Assembly (NCBI RefSeq): GCF_900129425.1
Contig: NZ_LT670817.1
Coordinates: forward strand, 6,882,001-6,946,000
DNA from: Bradyrhizobium erythrophlei
GTDB lineage: Bacteria; Pseudomonadota; Alphaproteobacteria; Rhizobiales; Xanthobacteraceae
Reading direction: 5' to 3'
Length of the DNA: 64,000 nucleotides
This document shows, piece by piece, positions 35,544 to 45,207 of this stretch (position 1 is the stretch's first letter; each line of letters opens with the position of its first letter). The notes beneath the pieces were generated by a model. That model was not told the origin of the DNA, searched no databases, and was given only the letters and a program-made list of their open reading frames with translations. The position numbers and the translations under genes are program-made.

Positions 35544-35798
35544 CGTCGCGCTCCTGCTGACTCGCGTTTTTGTTGGTGCGGCGCCGATCAGCCCGGCGCT
35601 CTTCCAGCGCCGTCCCCGAAAAGCCTGATGCCGCCGTTTCGCGGGGTCAACCGCTGTCCCGATATGAGACGGCCGGCCGATCCTCTCCTGATATCTGGCA
35701 AGAAGGGTGCCCAGGGCGGCCCTGCCGCTTACGGTAAGATAATGTCTGGGATGTATGGCTACCACGCGAATTCTTAAAAGAGGCGCCGGCGCGGCACG

Positions 35799-36905
35799 AT
35801 GAATTCAGAACCCGCATATCAGGCGCTTTTTCTCGGCGCGGGCCCGCAGATGCAATGCGGGGTCGGACAATTTACCCGTCGGCTGTGTGAGACAATCGAG
35901 AAACTCGACCCCGGCAGTTGCACGACATTAACCCTGACGCGATCGGAGGGAACCGTCGCCGAGATCTGGCGCGCCGTGGCATCGGCGCGGAGCCTGGTCT
36001 GCAATTTCCCCATCGTGGCCTGGAAGCGCGTGATGTTCAGGCCGCTGCTGGCGCTCGCGATCGCCCGGCTGCGCGGCCGGCGTATCATCCTGATCCAGCA
36101 TGAATGGGCCGGCCTGCACTGGCTGCGCCGGATCACTTACCTTCCGGCGCTGCTGCTCGCCAACACGATCGTCATGTTCTCACCCATGGTACGGCGTGAA
36201 CTTGCCCGCGATCCCCTGGTCGGCTGGACCGCGCAAAAATGCCTGCTGGCCGCTCTGCCGCCGAACATCGAAGCTCCCGCGGGGATCGCCGATAGCAAAT
36301 TGCGGCAACGGCTGATCGCCGCGCGGGGACAGGGCCGGCTCGTGATCGGCCATTTCGGATCGATCTATCCGGGCAAGCAGCCCAGCGCGCTGCTCAACAT
36401 ATGCGCGATGTTGAAGGAGCGCGGGCGGAAGCCGCTGATTGTCTATATCGGGTCGTTCATCCGCGGCGTCGACAGGGTCGAACAGGAATTCAAAGCCCGC
36501 GCCGCTGAACTCGGCGTATCAGACGATGTCATCGTCAGCGGCTACGTCGCAACTGCCCATGAGGTGTTCGGCCTGTTCAGCCTGATCGACGCCTTCTGTT
36601 ATCCGCTCGAGGAAGGCCTCACCGCGCGGCGTTCCAGCGTTCTCACCTGCGTGGAGTCCGGCCGGCCCGTCATCGTCACCGGCCCGGCCGAACCGGACGA
36701 GTTCGACCATCATCCGCGCTTCAAGGAACTGATCGGTCGCGGCGCCATCGTGCTGGTGGCACGAGGATCGGATGACGGCGTTTACGCCGACCGCATCGTT
36801 TCGGCGCTCAAATGGCCGTCGGTGCAGGCGCCGTTCGATTTCGACGGCTGGTGGCAGGATGTCGCGCAGGCGGTCCGGGCACAATTTTTAGATCAATCGC
36901 GATAA
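35799..36905 (+). CDS. GT4-like glycosyltransferase
   Basis: 368 residues, GT-B fold. The N-terminal loop GAGPQMQCGVGQFTRRLCE resembles the acceptor side of GT4 enzymes, and the C-terminal half has IGHFGSIYPGKQP and the E-x7-E-like ending CYPLEEGLTARRSSVLTCVESGRPVIVT. It transfers a sugar from a nucleotide donor during repeat-unit assembly. The 255-bp upstream gap separates it from the divergent cupin-like gene and should carry both promoters. Confidence 0.8.
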   Translation: MNSEPAYQALFLGAGPQMQCGVGQFTRRLCETIEKLDPGSCTTLTLTRSEGTVAEIWRAVASARSLVCNFPIVAWKRVMFRPLLALAIARLRGRRIILIQHEWAGLHWLRRITYLPALLLANTIVMFSPMVRRELARDPLVGWTAQKCLLAALPPNIEAPAGIADSKLRQRLIAARGQGRLVIGHFGSIYPGKQPSALLNICAMLKERGRKPLIVYIGSFIRGVDRVEQEFKARAAELGVSDDVIVSGYVATAHEVFGLFSLIDAFCYPLEEGLTARRSSVLTCVESGRPVIVTGPAEPDEFDHHPRFKELIGRGAIVLVARGSDDGVYADRIVSALKWPSVQAPFDFDGWWQDVAQAVRAQFLDQSR

Positions 36906-36939
36906 GAAACGTCATTCCCCGGATGCGGCGCACCGGGCC

Positions 36940-38253
36940 TCACTCCCGGATGCGGAACCGCGCCATGTAATGCAGGCCGAACATCGCCACCAGAAACGTG
37001 AACCACAGGGGATCGGCGCGATCGAGAAAAAAGCTCTCCATCGACGAGAGATAGAGTCCGAACAGCCAGATCTGCAGCAGCGCCATCGTCAGCGGCCCGT
37101 TATTTCCGCCGCGGTCGGCGGCGTGAAAATTGCGCAGCGGACCGATCACCAGCGCGGCGATCAGCAGCGCCAGTCCCGGCAGGCCCATCGCCAGGGCGGT
37201 ATCGAGATAGCCGTTATGGCTATGCGACGCGTACGCCGCCCATTCCTTGCCTTCCGGCAGATTCTGAATCGCGCTGCTGCCCCAAAAGGCAGAGAAGCCG
37301 TAGCCCGTCGGCAGCCGCTCCTGAAGGGCCTGCACCGCGAAGGTCCAGATGTCGGTGCGGCCGGTGAAGCTCGAATCCAGCGGCAGCATTTTTGCGACCT
37401 CGGCGAGACTGTCGCTCAACACGGTGCCGACGCCGAGCAAATTGAGCAGGATCAACGGCGTCAGCAGCATCACCGCGCGGACCCAGAACGAACGAACGAC
37501 CGTCGTCAGCAGGGTCAGCGCCAGCACCGCGAAGCACAGGGCGAGCGAGCTTTTCCCAGCGGAAAACAGCAGAAACAGGGAGGAAAGGCCGATGATGGCG
37601 ATACCCGACACCCATGCGCCCGATCGAACGATATAGATGCCGAGGAACAGCAGCATCGCCATAACGGCCGCCGCCTCGTTCTTGTGGCCGAACGAACCGC
37701 GCCAGTCACCCGCAAGCTGTGGTTCCTGCACGTCGGTCGCCAGATGAATCGACAGGTTCGGCGCCAGCAATATCCCGAGATAGCAGGTCGCCAGCAAGAC
37801 AAGCGCAGCGATGCTGAACCAGCGCACCAGTTCGCTCTGGGTCTTCGGCAGCAGCGGCAGCGTCGAGGCCACGGCGATGACGCAGGCTGTCAACGCGAAG
37901 CGCTTTATCGATGTACCGGGGTCGAGCGAGAGCACTATGGACGCGACGATCCAGCCCGTGAACAGGACATAGGCCGGCGTCAGCAGCGTTACCAGTCCGC
38001 GCATGTTGTCGCGCATCGACAGCCCGATCGTCAGGACCGCCACGCAGCCGAACACCAGGTAGGTCCGCGTCTCGTTGCCGGTGGTGGGATCGTTGAGCTC
38101 GGGATTGCCGAGGTCGACGAACGGCCGCAGCGACACCCAGGCCAGCAGCAAAGCTCCGATGAATGTAGCGCCACGCACCACGTCCATCACCTGCTGGCGG
38201 CGCAATTCCCCGACGACAGCGCGGACTTCCGACGTGGTGGCCAATTGGCTCAC
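36940..38253 (-). CDS. O-antigen ligase/polymerase-like membrane protein
   Basis: 437 residues from GTG 38253, which overlaps the upstream gene's stop (GTGA). About eleven hydrophobic segments. The large periplasmic loop near residues 290-360 (GRTDIWTFAVQALQERLPTGYGFSAFW and SHSHNGYLD) is the Wzy_C/O-antigen ligase signature. It probably polymerises or transfers the lipid-linked exopolysaccharide unit at the periplasmic face. It is co-translated with the GT2 gene. Confidence 0.85.
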   Translation of the reverse strand: MSQLATTSEVRAVVGELRRQQVMDVVRGATFIGALLLAWVSLRPFVDLGNPELNDPTTGNETRTYLVFGCVAVLTIGLSMRDNMRGLVTLLTPAYVLFTGWIVASIVLSLDPGTSIKRFALTACVIAVASTLPLLPKTQSELVRWFSIAALVLLATCYLGILLAPNLSIHLATDVQEPQLAGDWRGSFGHKNEAAAVMAMLLFLGIYIVRSGAWVSGIAIIGLSSLFLLFSAGKSSLALCFAVLALTLLTTVVRSFWVRAVMLLTPLILLNLLGVGTVLSDSLAEVAKMLPLDSSFTGRTDIWTFAVQALQERLPTGYGFSAFWGSSAIQNLPEGKEWAAYASHSHNGYLDTALAMGLPGLALLIAALVIGPLRNFHAADRGGNNGPLTMALLQIWLFGLYLSSMESFFLDRADPLWFTFLVAMFGLHYMARFRIRE

Positions 38254-39281
38254 AAAACGATCTTCGAGGCTTCGTAAGGTTGCGGTTCGAAGCCGACGGT
38301 TGCCAGCGCGCTGCCGACCGCGACAATCATCGGATGCATCGCAACGACCGCCTTGCGTTCGCTTAAGAATACCCGGCCGGCCCGAAACAGCGAAAACGGC
38401 AGCATCGCAAACATTTTGACGATCAGTTGAGCCCGCGACCAGACCGTAGGCGCCGCCTTGCGCTGGATATAATAATTGATCACACCGATCCGCAGGCTCC
38501 GCCGCATCAGCCAGCCGATATTGGTCCGGCTGTTCGGCACGGTCTCGACGATGATCGCCTCCGCCGCCCAGTGAAATCGGAAGCCGGCACGACGGCACCG
38601 GGTGAAGAAATCGTAGTCGCCGCCACCGAGGAAATTGAAACCGAGGTCAAAGGCCGGATCGCCTAGTTTTGTGAACACCGGCCGCTTGATCAGACAATTG
38701 CCGCCACCATAGATGACCGGCACCGGTCCGCTACTGTCATAGGCCGGACGAAACGCCGGATGCTGGCGCAGCCCGCGCTTCATGTCGTCGTCGAAGTCAG
38801 GCCACACCGGCCCGCCGACCACATCGGCGCCGGTGGTCTCGGCCGATCGCGTCATAGTCTCGAGCCAATCCTGCGAGGCGATTTCATCATCGTCGATCAT
38901 CAGCAGGCTGGAAGCGGTGGGGAACGTCGTCATCGCCGTCTCGAACGCCGCGTTGATGGCGTGGCAATTGCCCTGCCGGGGCTCGACCACGCAAAGCCCC
39001 GGAACTTTGCCAGACGCAAGGAATTGGGCAGCGACCGGCACGCTTTCGTGCTGCACGGCATCGTTCTCGACGATGACGACCGCAAAGCGCCGTTCGGTGC
39101 GCTGATTGGCGAGCGACTCCAGCGTCAGCCATAAATGCTGCGGGCGGCGAAAGCTCGGGACGCAGACCACGATATCGATCGACGAATCGAGCGAGGGCGA
39201 CGTTGCCGCCACCGCACGGAAAGCGTAGCGCGTGGCGCCGGAACTTCCATCTGCGCGCAAATCGGCTGAAACCCGGTTCAT
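38250..39281 (-). CDS. GT2-family glycosyltransferase
   Basis: 343 residues. The GT-A core is at residues 33-240: VVCVPSFRRPQHLWLTLESL, the DxD-like metal motif LLMIDDDEIAS, and GGGNCLIKRPVF with GGGDYDFFTRC. A hydrophobic C-terminal part (FAMLPFSLFRAG and around 310-330) may attach it to the membrane. Coupled to the polymerase by a four-base overlap and to the small upstream frame by another. Confidence 0.88.
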   Translation of the reverse strand: MNRVSADLRADGSSGATRYAFRAVAATSPSLDSSIDIVVCVPSFRRPQHLWLTLESLANQRTERRFAVVIVENDAVQHESVPVAAQFLASGKVPGLCVVEPRQGNCHAINAAFETAMTTFPTASSLLMIDDDEIASQDWLETMTRSAETTGADVVGGPVWPDFDDDMKRGLRQHPAFRPAYDSSGPVPVIYGGGNCLIKRPVFTKLGDPAFDLGFNFLGGGDYDFFTRCRRAGFRFHWAAEAIIVETVPNSRTNIGWLMRRSLRIGVINYYIQRKAAPTVWSRAQLIVKMFAMLPFSLFRAGRVFLSERKAVVAMHPMIVAVGSALATVGFEPQPYEASKIVL

Positions 39282-39526
39282 GTCTGAATCAAATCCCTGG
39301 AGAAGACGGTCTTGCGCGGCCCGTTGTCCCGGAACGGGATCACGCCACGATATTGGGACAGATCGGTTTCGATATGATCAATGCCCGTCGCGGCGATTGT
39401 CACACCTACGGGAATATCACGCTGGAAATACGCCTCTATCGACATGCCTGCACTTCGATCCGCTTTTTCCATGCAAACGTACCCCGGCATGATTGCAATA
39501 TCCGCTCCAGCGATGCGCATGGCCAC
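39278..39526 (-). CDS. Small unknown protein upstream of the GT2 gene
   Basis: 82 residues or fewer (internal Met at IEAYFQRD gives about 55). Its TGA overlaps the GT2 ATG in ATGA, which argues for real coupling. Sequence such as IPVGVTIAATGIDHIETDLSQ is foldable but not recognised. It could be a decayed gene end. Confidence 0.4.
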   Translation of the reverse strand: MAMRIAGADIAIMPGYVCMEKADRSAGMSIEAYFQRDIPVGVTIAATGIDHIETDLSQYRGVIPFRDNGPRKTVFSRDLIQT

Positions 39527-39566
39527 GGCGACTTTTCGCTACGGTTAATATTACCGGGTTAATTGA

Positions 39567-39610
39567 AATGAATTCCTGCCGTGTGGCCACAGCTCTATTT
39601 GCAATTCATT
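39567..39610. promoter_or_regulatory. AT-rich inverted repeat upstream of the radical SAM gene
   Basis: aatgaatt at 39567-39574 and aattcatt at 39603-39610 are perfect 8-bp arms 28 bases apart, within an AT-rich 196-bp divergent region. The area is much richer in A/T than the flanks and probably holds promoters for both directions. Regulator unknown. Confidence 0.35.
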
Positions 39611-39722
39611 AGGGTTAAGTGCTGGCCGCGATCGTCAACGGTGCGAATTCGTTACAAGTGGCGCGCAATTTGCTCTGCTTGCTGGAACTATCGTTCGAAT
39701 CGTGACGACCGGAGTTTGAATC

Positions 39723-40811
39723 TTGAAAGCGCTAGACCTCGTCTCCCTGGGCACCAAGCATGTCCGCAACGCCCTGTCGGAAGAACTCTATCTGCGTACC
39801 GGTCGCGACGTTACTCGTCCGGCGTCCATATTTGCTGAAGTCATCGAGCGATGCAATTACAAGTGCCGCTACTGCGACTATTGGAGACGTCCGAACTACC
39901 GGGATGAAATGTCCATTGAAGAATGGCAGCGGGCGCTTTCCAGCCTGAAGGAATTCATCGGCGCTTACCACGTCGAATTCGCGGGCGGCGAACCCTATTT
40001 GAAGAAGGGGTTCCTGGACCTCGTCCGATTTTGCCGGGACAACGACATCCACTGGGGCGTGACAACGAACGGCGGAGCCTATCACAACAAGAAAATCGTC
40101 GCGCAAACGGTGCAGGCCAATCCTTTCAACATCAATATCTCGATCGATTCCAAGGATGCTGCGATCCACAATTATTCGCGCGGCGTGGAAAACTCCCTGA
40201 CCGATATCGTGCAAGGCATCCGCAACGTTTCCGAGATGCGGCGATCCGAAGGAATGGATTTTCCCATCATCATCAAGCCCGTCGTCCACAAGCTCAACTT
40301 CCGGCAACTGCCGGAGATGGTGGACTGGGTACAGGAAATCGGCGCCACCGCGCTCAGCTTCCAGCCCGTCGAAATGGGAACGTCGGAAGTCGAAGACGAA
40401 TTGTGGATTGGCGAAAACGAGATGGACGATCTCATGGCGGTTCGCGATGAAATATTGCGGCTGAAGCGCAACGGGGCGCCGATCCTGAACGGCGAAGCGG
40501 TCCTCAATGCCTGGCCCAACCATTTTCGGCGGGAGAAAGCACCGCCGGAAGTCATGCCGTGCCGGGTTGGAATGCGAAACTATTTCATTCGCTCCGACGG
40601 TCGTTTGGAAGTTTGCTGGTTCTATAAGCCCATCGGCAACGTCAAAACGCAGAACGCGCGCGAGATCTGGTATGGCGAGGAAGCCCGCGTCAGGCGCAAG
40701 GAGACCGTTGCCTGCGACAAGCTGTGTTTGTTCACCTGCCTGTCGCAACGGACGCTGAACGACAAACTGAAGATGGGCCTGACATTGCTGACAGGAAACC
40801 AGGCGGGTTAA
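39723..40811 (+). CDS. Radical SAM/SPASM-domain protein
   Basis: 362 residues from TTG 39723 (GGAG eight bases upstream). The radical SAM cluster is Cys44/48/51 (CNYKCRYC), with the SAM-binding GGE motif at 88-90 (FAGGEPYL). The SPASM/twitch auxiliary cluster has Cys280, 298, 331, 335 and 339. The fold suits oxidation, epimerisation, crosslinking or dehydrogenation of a peptide, sugar or other substrate. No precursor-peptide gene is visible beside it. Its place inside an exopolysaccharide locus suggests sugar or lipid-linked glycan modification. Confidence 0.88.
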   Translation: MKALDLVSLGTKHVRNALSEELYLRTGRDVTRPASIFAEVIERCNYKCRYCDYWRRPNYRDEMSIEEWQRALSSLKEFIGAYHVEFAGGEPYLKKGFLDLVRFCRDNDIHWGVTTNGGAYHNKKIVAQTVQANPFNINISIDSKDAAIHNYSRGVENSLTDIVQGIRNVSEMRRSEGMDFPIIIKPVVHKLNFRQLPEMVDWVQEIGATALSFQPVEMGTSEVEDELWIGENEMDDLMAVRDEILRLKRNGAPILNGEAVLNAWPNHFRREKAPPEVMPCRVGMRNYFIRSDGRLEVCWFYKPIGNVKTQNAREIWYGEEARVRRKETVACDKLCLFTCLSQRTLNDKLKMGLTLLTGNQAG

Positions 40812-40844
40812 TTTTCTCGATCAAACCTGCAATGGCAGGCTGAC

Positions 40845-40900
40845 CGGGCAAGAGTTCGCACCTCTCCGGCACAATCGGTCGGCGGTGCGTTGCTTGCCCG
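40845..40900. terminator. Structured hairpin between convergent genes
   Basis: cgggcaag (40845-40852) pairs with cttgcccg (40893-40900), and an inner cgcacc/ggtgcg pair extends the stem. A smaller hairpin cctgc/gcagg precedes it. It lies between the radical SAM and GH26 3' ends and could terminate both transcripts. No clear U-run. Confidence 0.45.
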
Positions 40901-40936
40901 ATCATACAGACAAGTTCAATCAGCCAAATTTAGACG

Positions 40937-41908
40937 TCAGCGCCTGAAAAGCCTTCTGAACAGCTTCTGCGACTTGGGGAACCGGGCGGTGTCAATTTGC
41001 GTCGGCCATAATCCATCAACGTTAAAGTAGGCCGCATAGGCAATATTCTCTGCATTGCTCACGAACCAGTCGTGCATCTGCTGAACGAAGAAGGGATTGT
41101 CGCCGAAATTGCCAACGCCCCATTCGGGGTAACTCATGGGTTTCCCGTGCCGGGCAGCAAACTCCCTGTGCCACTGCAGGCCAAACGGTGCCTTCAAATA
41201 GAAATTGTCCCATCTCTCCCGGACGGAACCGTCATATTTGAAATCGTAGACATCGAGACCGATGTAATCGACGACGTCGTCGCCGGGATAGGCGAGATCC
41301 GCGGCGCTGTCCTGAGGTCCCCATCCCGGGCACCAATCGTACTTGAAGCCGCTCGAGTATCCCCGGAAGATTCCGACCACGCGGCGGAATGCCTTGATGT
41401 AGTCGGCCTCCCGGTCCTTGGCGGACCAGGCCATGGAAACAAGGTTCATCTCCCAGCCAAGACGAATGATGGCGCGTGGCTGGGCCTCGGCAATCGCCAT
41501 GGCCGCCGCTTCGAACTCGGCGTCGTGCAGGCCATCGGCGACATCCGCCAGCGACGTCCCCTTAACCGTCAGCGGAACAGACCAAACCACGTTCCGCGCC
41601 GGGTTGAGCTTGCTCCAGACGCCCGGCACCCAATTCAGCCTGAAAAAATCATCCCACGTCGATTGGGCGTAGAAGTCGACGCCCACCACCGATGACGGCG
41701 CTTGGTTCAGCCACTTTTCCCAAACCTGCAAACTACGCTCGCGGCCGTCGCCCCCCCAGTTTACGAACGCGCCGGCAAACTTTGAATTCGAAGCGGTGCG
41801 CGATGCGACATTTGCCTCACCAGAGGTCGAGACAATTCCGCAGAGAGCCACAACCGCCAAGAGGATGGCCCGCCGTTGCGTCGCGCGAATTCGATCAGTT
41901 CGAAACAT
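40937..41908 (-). CDS. Secreted GH26-like glycoside hydrolase
   Basis: 323 residues from ATG 41908 (GAGGGC upstream); it overlaps the acyltransferase 3' end by 14 bases. A signal peptide covers about residues 10-30. The TIM-barrel shows IIRLGWEMNLV (probable acid/base Glu) and SYPEWGVGN (probable nucleophile Glu), in the order expected for GH26 or related clan A enzymes. In exopolysaccharide loci such hydrolases trim or control the length of the polymer. Mannan specificity cannot be assumed. Confidence 0.78.
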   Translation of the reverse strand: MFRTDRIRATQRRAILLAVVALCGIVSTSGEANVASRTASNSKFAGAFVNWGGDGRERSLQVWEKWLNQAPSSVVGVDFYAQSTWDDFFRLNWVPGVWSKLNPARNVVWSVPLTVKGTSLADVADGLHDAEFEAAAMAIAEAQPRAIIRLGWEMNLVSMAWSAKDREADYIKAFRRVVGIFRGYSSGFKYDWCPGWGPQDSAADLAYPGDDVVDYIGLDVYDFKYDGSVRERWDNFYLKAPFGLQWHREFAARHGKPMSYPEWGVGNFGDNPFFVQQMHDWFVSNAENIAYAAYFNVDGLWPTQIDTARFPKSQKLFRRLFRR

Positions 41909-43796
41909 CGTCTGCCCTCGCCAGTTTCCCGGCAAAGAAGGCCGACAATCTTCGCCCCACTTCGACGGACCCCTTCGCCGTGAGATGGCCGGCGTCGAAC
42001 TGCAGTGGAATATCGCCCTCGGCAAATTCATCGCAACGATCGTTGCGACAGACCGCGTCGTAGACTGAAAGATAAGTGGCGCCTTTGGCTGTGACGATGC
42101 GCCTCAGCGCCCGATCGCGCTCCCGAATCCCCGGCGTGCGCGAGTCGCTGGCGATGGAAGGGCTGTTGCGCAGCATTTCCTCAACCAGAAGCCGCGGCAA
42201 GGCTGCATCATATTCCACGATCGGCCCCAGCACGGTGACGTCGAATCCCCGCGACCTCAGGGTATCGAGCGTGCCCGACAGGACAGGGATATCTTCATCT
42301 TTCCACGAAGCGGAGAGAAGGATCTTGTCGACCTTGTTGTGCACGAGAAAATCGTCGAAGACGAACTTCATCAATCTGGGACAAGCCCGTGTGTCGAGCA
42401 GCGAGACCGGCTGGACCGCTGGGCGGCAGGCGCTGGCGGTAGCCTGCATGATATTCACTTGCGGCATGGCGGAAGACAGGCCGAACCAGAGATGGGCTGC
42501 GTGGCTATCGCCAACCAGCAGATAGTTCGGCCGCTTGCCGTTCAGCTTCAGGCATGTCTCGACATCGAGCTGCTGGCGGTTGGTCGCCAGATAACAGTGA
42601 CCGGACCGGAACGCGGCGGAAGGATCGTAGGCGAGGTAGGCGCCGATTGCCACCACGCGCTCGGGAAAACGGAACGGCGCCCCGCCTTCGATCAGCACGA
42701 AACCACAGAGTGCCACGACCGAAGCCATCGCGGTCGAGGCGATACCGAAAACAACGGCCTTGGAGGTAGCCCTGACCTTCGATCGGAAGGGCATTTCGAC
42801 AAATTTCCATGACAGACAGGCAATACCGACCGAGGCCGCGATCAGCGTCAGCTTGGTCGCGGCGCTGGACGAGTCAGGAAAAAATAGTCCGTCCGTTCGT
42901 TGAAAGACGATCAGCGGCCAATGCCATAAATAGAGCGAATAGGATATCAGGCCGATGAAGACGATCGGCCGCAACGACAGCAACCGTCCGGCCGCCGAGG
43001 TACCCTGCTCGCTGGAAGCAATGACCAGGGCGGCCCCGATGGCGGCGAGCGAGGTCATCAACAGAAGTGGAGCCGATGACGATCCAAAAACCACGACGCC
43101 GAGCAAAAGCAGCAGGCCTGTCGTGCCGCATGCATTCTTGCCGAATTCGGTCCGCGGCGCCGGAATGAACCCGATCGACAGCAGCGCGCCGAGCGTCAGT
43201 TCCCATGCACGAAACGGCGTGAGGTAAAACACAAAGGTGGCGTTTCGAAAACTGATCGCGAAGGCCGCCGCAAAGGAAAGCACGGTTGCGATTGCAAACA
43301 GCAGTCGTATGCGCTTTGACAGCACACGATAGGCACAGAGCATCAACAGTGGAGTGATGAGGTAGAACTGCTCCTCCACCGCCAGCGACCACGTATGCAG
43401 GAGAGGCTTCGTTTCGGCCGGGGCGTCGAAATACCCCGCCGTCGCCGCGAAGTAGACGTTCGAAACCGAGCCGACCGCGCTCGCGAGACTCTTCGAATAG
43501 TCTTCGAGTTCGACCGGCAAGCAGTAGAGATAAGCCAGGACGCTTGTGACCAGGAACATGACAAACAGCGCGGGCAGGATCCGCAAGACCCGGCGCTTGT
43601 AGAAATTACCGAGCGAGAACGATCCGCTGCGAATGTCCGCGTCGATCATGCCGCAGATCAGGTATCCCGAAATCACAAAGAAGATGTCGACGCCAACGAA
43701 GCCGCCGCCGAAGCCGGGAACGCCGACATGGTAGAACAACACTGGGATGACGGCGAGCGCGCGCAGGCCGTCGATGTCGGCGCGATACTTCATCAT
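41895..43796 (-). CDS. OafA/YrhL-type acyltransferase with SGNH domain
   Basis: 633 residues. The first ~350 hold about ten membrane helices of the acyltransferase-3 family (DIDGLRALAVIPVLFYH, RRVLRILPALFV, HTWSLAVEEQFYL). The periplasmic C-terminal SGNH domain has the nucleophile in LLVGDSHAAHLW and the Asp/His of FDAGHLTAKG. It O-acetylates (or acylates) exopolysaccharide sugars at the periplasmic face. The stop overlaps the GH26 start, so the two are coupled. Confidence 0.92.
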   Translation of the reverse strand: MMKYRADIDGLRALAVIPVLFYHVGVPGFGGGFVGVDIFFVISGYLICGMIDADIRSGSFSLGNFYKRRVLRILPALFVMFLVTSVLAYLYCLPVELEDYSKSLASAVGSVSNVYFAATAGYFDAPAETKPLLHTWSLAVEEQFYLITPLLMLCAYRVLSKRIRLLFAIATVLSFAAAFAISFRNATFVFYLTPFRAWELTLGALLSIGFIPAPRTEFGKNACGTTGLLLLLGVVVFGSSSAPLLLMTSLAAIGAALVIASSEQGTSAAGRLLSLRPIVFIGLISYSLYLWHWPLIVFQRTDGLFFPDSSSAATKLTLIAASVGIACLSWKFVEMPFRSKVRATSKAVVFGIASTAMASVVALCGFVLIEGGAPFRFPERVVAIGAYLAYDPSAAFRSGHCYLATNRQQLDVETCLKLNGKRPNYLLVGDSHAAHLWFGLSSAMPQVNIMQATASACRPAVQPVSLLDTRACPRLMKFVFDDFLVHNKVDKILLSASWKDEDIPVLSGTLDTLRSRGFDVTVLGPIVEYDAALPRLLVEEMLRNSPSIASDSRTPGIRERDRALRRIVTAKGATYLSVYDAVCRNDRCDEFAEGDIPLQFDAGHLTAKGSVEVGRRLSAFFAGKLARADDVSN

Positions 43797-44277
43797 TCAG
43801 ACCTCAACCAAGACAACGATGAAATGCCGGCTTGCCTCGCCTCACGGCAGCGAGGCGTAGCGCGTGACGCGCCGTGAGGCATTAACCTTGCGGCTGGTGC
43901 TGCCGCCGGCGACGGCGTTCGCGGCGTTGCAAAAGCGGACACTTCGGACAGTCCGGCTGTGCCAAAAAGACCGGGCTCCGCGGGCTTTGCGCCACTCGCA
44001 CGGAAATCACGCCGGAAATGCAACAGTATTGTCATGCGTCACGCCTTGCGCCGGGGAAACCGGCGATACGCGGCAAGCTATTGCAATACCCGGTCCAGCG
44101 TGATGCCGCGCCCGCATCGCGCAGCCACGATGGTTACCGCGAGCAAATTAACCACTCTCGAAACACGACGGGAGCTCGCGGACCTGTTCGGCACCGATCT
44201 TGCTCTTTCGCTACCCAAGGACACCCGACCCTTCGAAAGCCGATGCTTTGTATGTCACCGCCAAAGAGACTCACGAG
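43797..44277. other. Divergent intergenic region of the exopolysaccharide locus
   Basis: About 480 bp between the divergently transcribed acyltransferase and DUF6492 genes. Open frames here have no family resemblance or ribosome binding site. It should carry promoters for both arms of the locus, but I see no decisive motif. Confidence 0.5.
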
Positions 44278-45207
44278 ATGAAACCTGTAGCGTTGTTAAC
44301 TCCAACTTACGGGCGCGACCTCGAGTTATGCACGTTGCTCTGCGAGAGTGTCGACCGGCACGTCACTTCATTTTCGAAGCATTATCTGCTGGTCCCGGAT
44401 TGCGACTTGTCCTTGTTCGCTCACTTCGGGAGCGAGCGCAGGGTAGTGCTTCCCGCATCGATGTTCCTGCCCAAATGGTTGCGGCCGCTGCCCCGCGTCG
44501 TCCAGCGCAAGCGGCGGCAATATTGGTGGTCGTTTCGAACCAAGCCGGTCAGCGGCTGGCATGTGCAGCAGTATCTCAAGATCGCCGCGACCATATCGCT
44601 GCCCCACCAGCGATTTTGCATCCTCGATTCGGACGTCGTGTTCTTTCGGAATTTCGACCTGGCGCGGTTTGAGTATCCGAATTCGATTCCGCTGCTGAAC
44701 ATGCCTGACGAGGTCACGGCGAATCAAATCCGCCATTCGCGCTGGGTCGACACCAGCCATCGGCTGCTCGGACTTCCCACGCCCCCGCTTCCGGCGTCCG
44801 ACTTCATCGGCCACATCATATTCTGGGATCAGCGCACCACGCGCGCGATGACCTCCAGGATCGAAGCGGTCACCAGTCTCGACTGGGTCGAAGCGCTGTG
44901 CCGGACCCGGGACTTTTCCGAATACATGCTGTACGGCTATTTCGTGCAGAACGACGCACGCTCCTCCGCCAAGCACACCCTCACCTCGAGCACGCCCTGC
45001 GTCAGCTATTGGGACCAGCCGAAGCTCAGCCCGGAAGAATTGAACCGGCTGCTTCGCGGCGCCGGCAACGATGATGTCGCGTTCTCGGTCGCGTCGTTCT
45101 CGGGCACCCCGGTGCAAACCATCCGCACCGCGATCGAGGAAATGCGGACGATCCGGACGCCTCGGGCCTTGCCCAGGAAAATCAGCGGGCTCAAAGCGCT
45201 ATGCTGA
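44278..45207 (+). CDS. DUF6492 family protein (glycosyltransferase-like)
   Basis: 309 residues from ATG 44278. The start MKPVALLTPTYGRDLELC and the later CILDSDVVFFRNFDL, a DxD-like motif after a hydrophobic strand, resemble a GT-A nucleotide-sugar fold. I recall this family as DUF6492, found in exopolysaccharide loci. Probably a glycosyltransferase for repeat-unit assembly; no acceptor is known. It overlaps the flippase gene by seven bases. Confidence 0.72.
   Translation: MKPVALLTPTYGRDLELCTLLCESVDRHVTSFSKHYLLVPDCDLSLFAHFGSERRVVLPASMFLPKWLRPLPRVVQRKRRQYWWSFRTKPVSGWHVQQYLKIAATISLPHQRFCILDSDVVFFRNFDLARFEYPNSIPLLNMPDEVTANQIRHSRWVDTSHRLLGLPTPPLPASDFIGHIIFWDQRTTRAMTSRIEAVTSLDWVEALCRTRDFSEYMLYGYFVQNDARSSAKHTLTSSTPCVSYWDQPKLSPEELNRLLRGAGNDDVAFSVASFSGTPVQTIRTAIEEMRTIRTPRALPRKISGLKALC

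Noticed and set aside
36970..38277. A 435-codon open frame antisense to the O-antigen ligase gene
   Set aside because: Very rich in Gln, Arg and His, typical of the antisense frame of a GC-rich membrane-protein gene; no family resemblance.
44131..44277. A plus-strand start MVTASKLTTLETRRELADLF before the DUF6492 gene
   Set aside because: The frame runs on into the DUF6492 gene in the wrong frame and shows no family resemblance.
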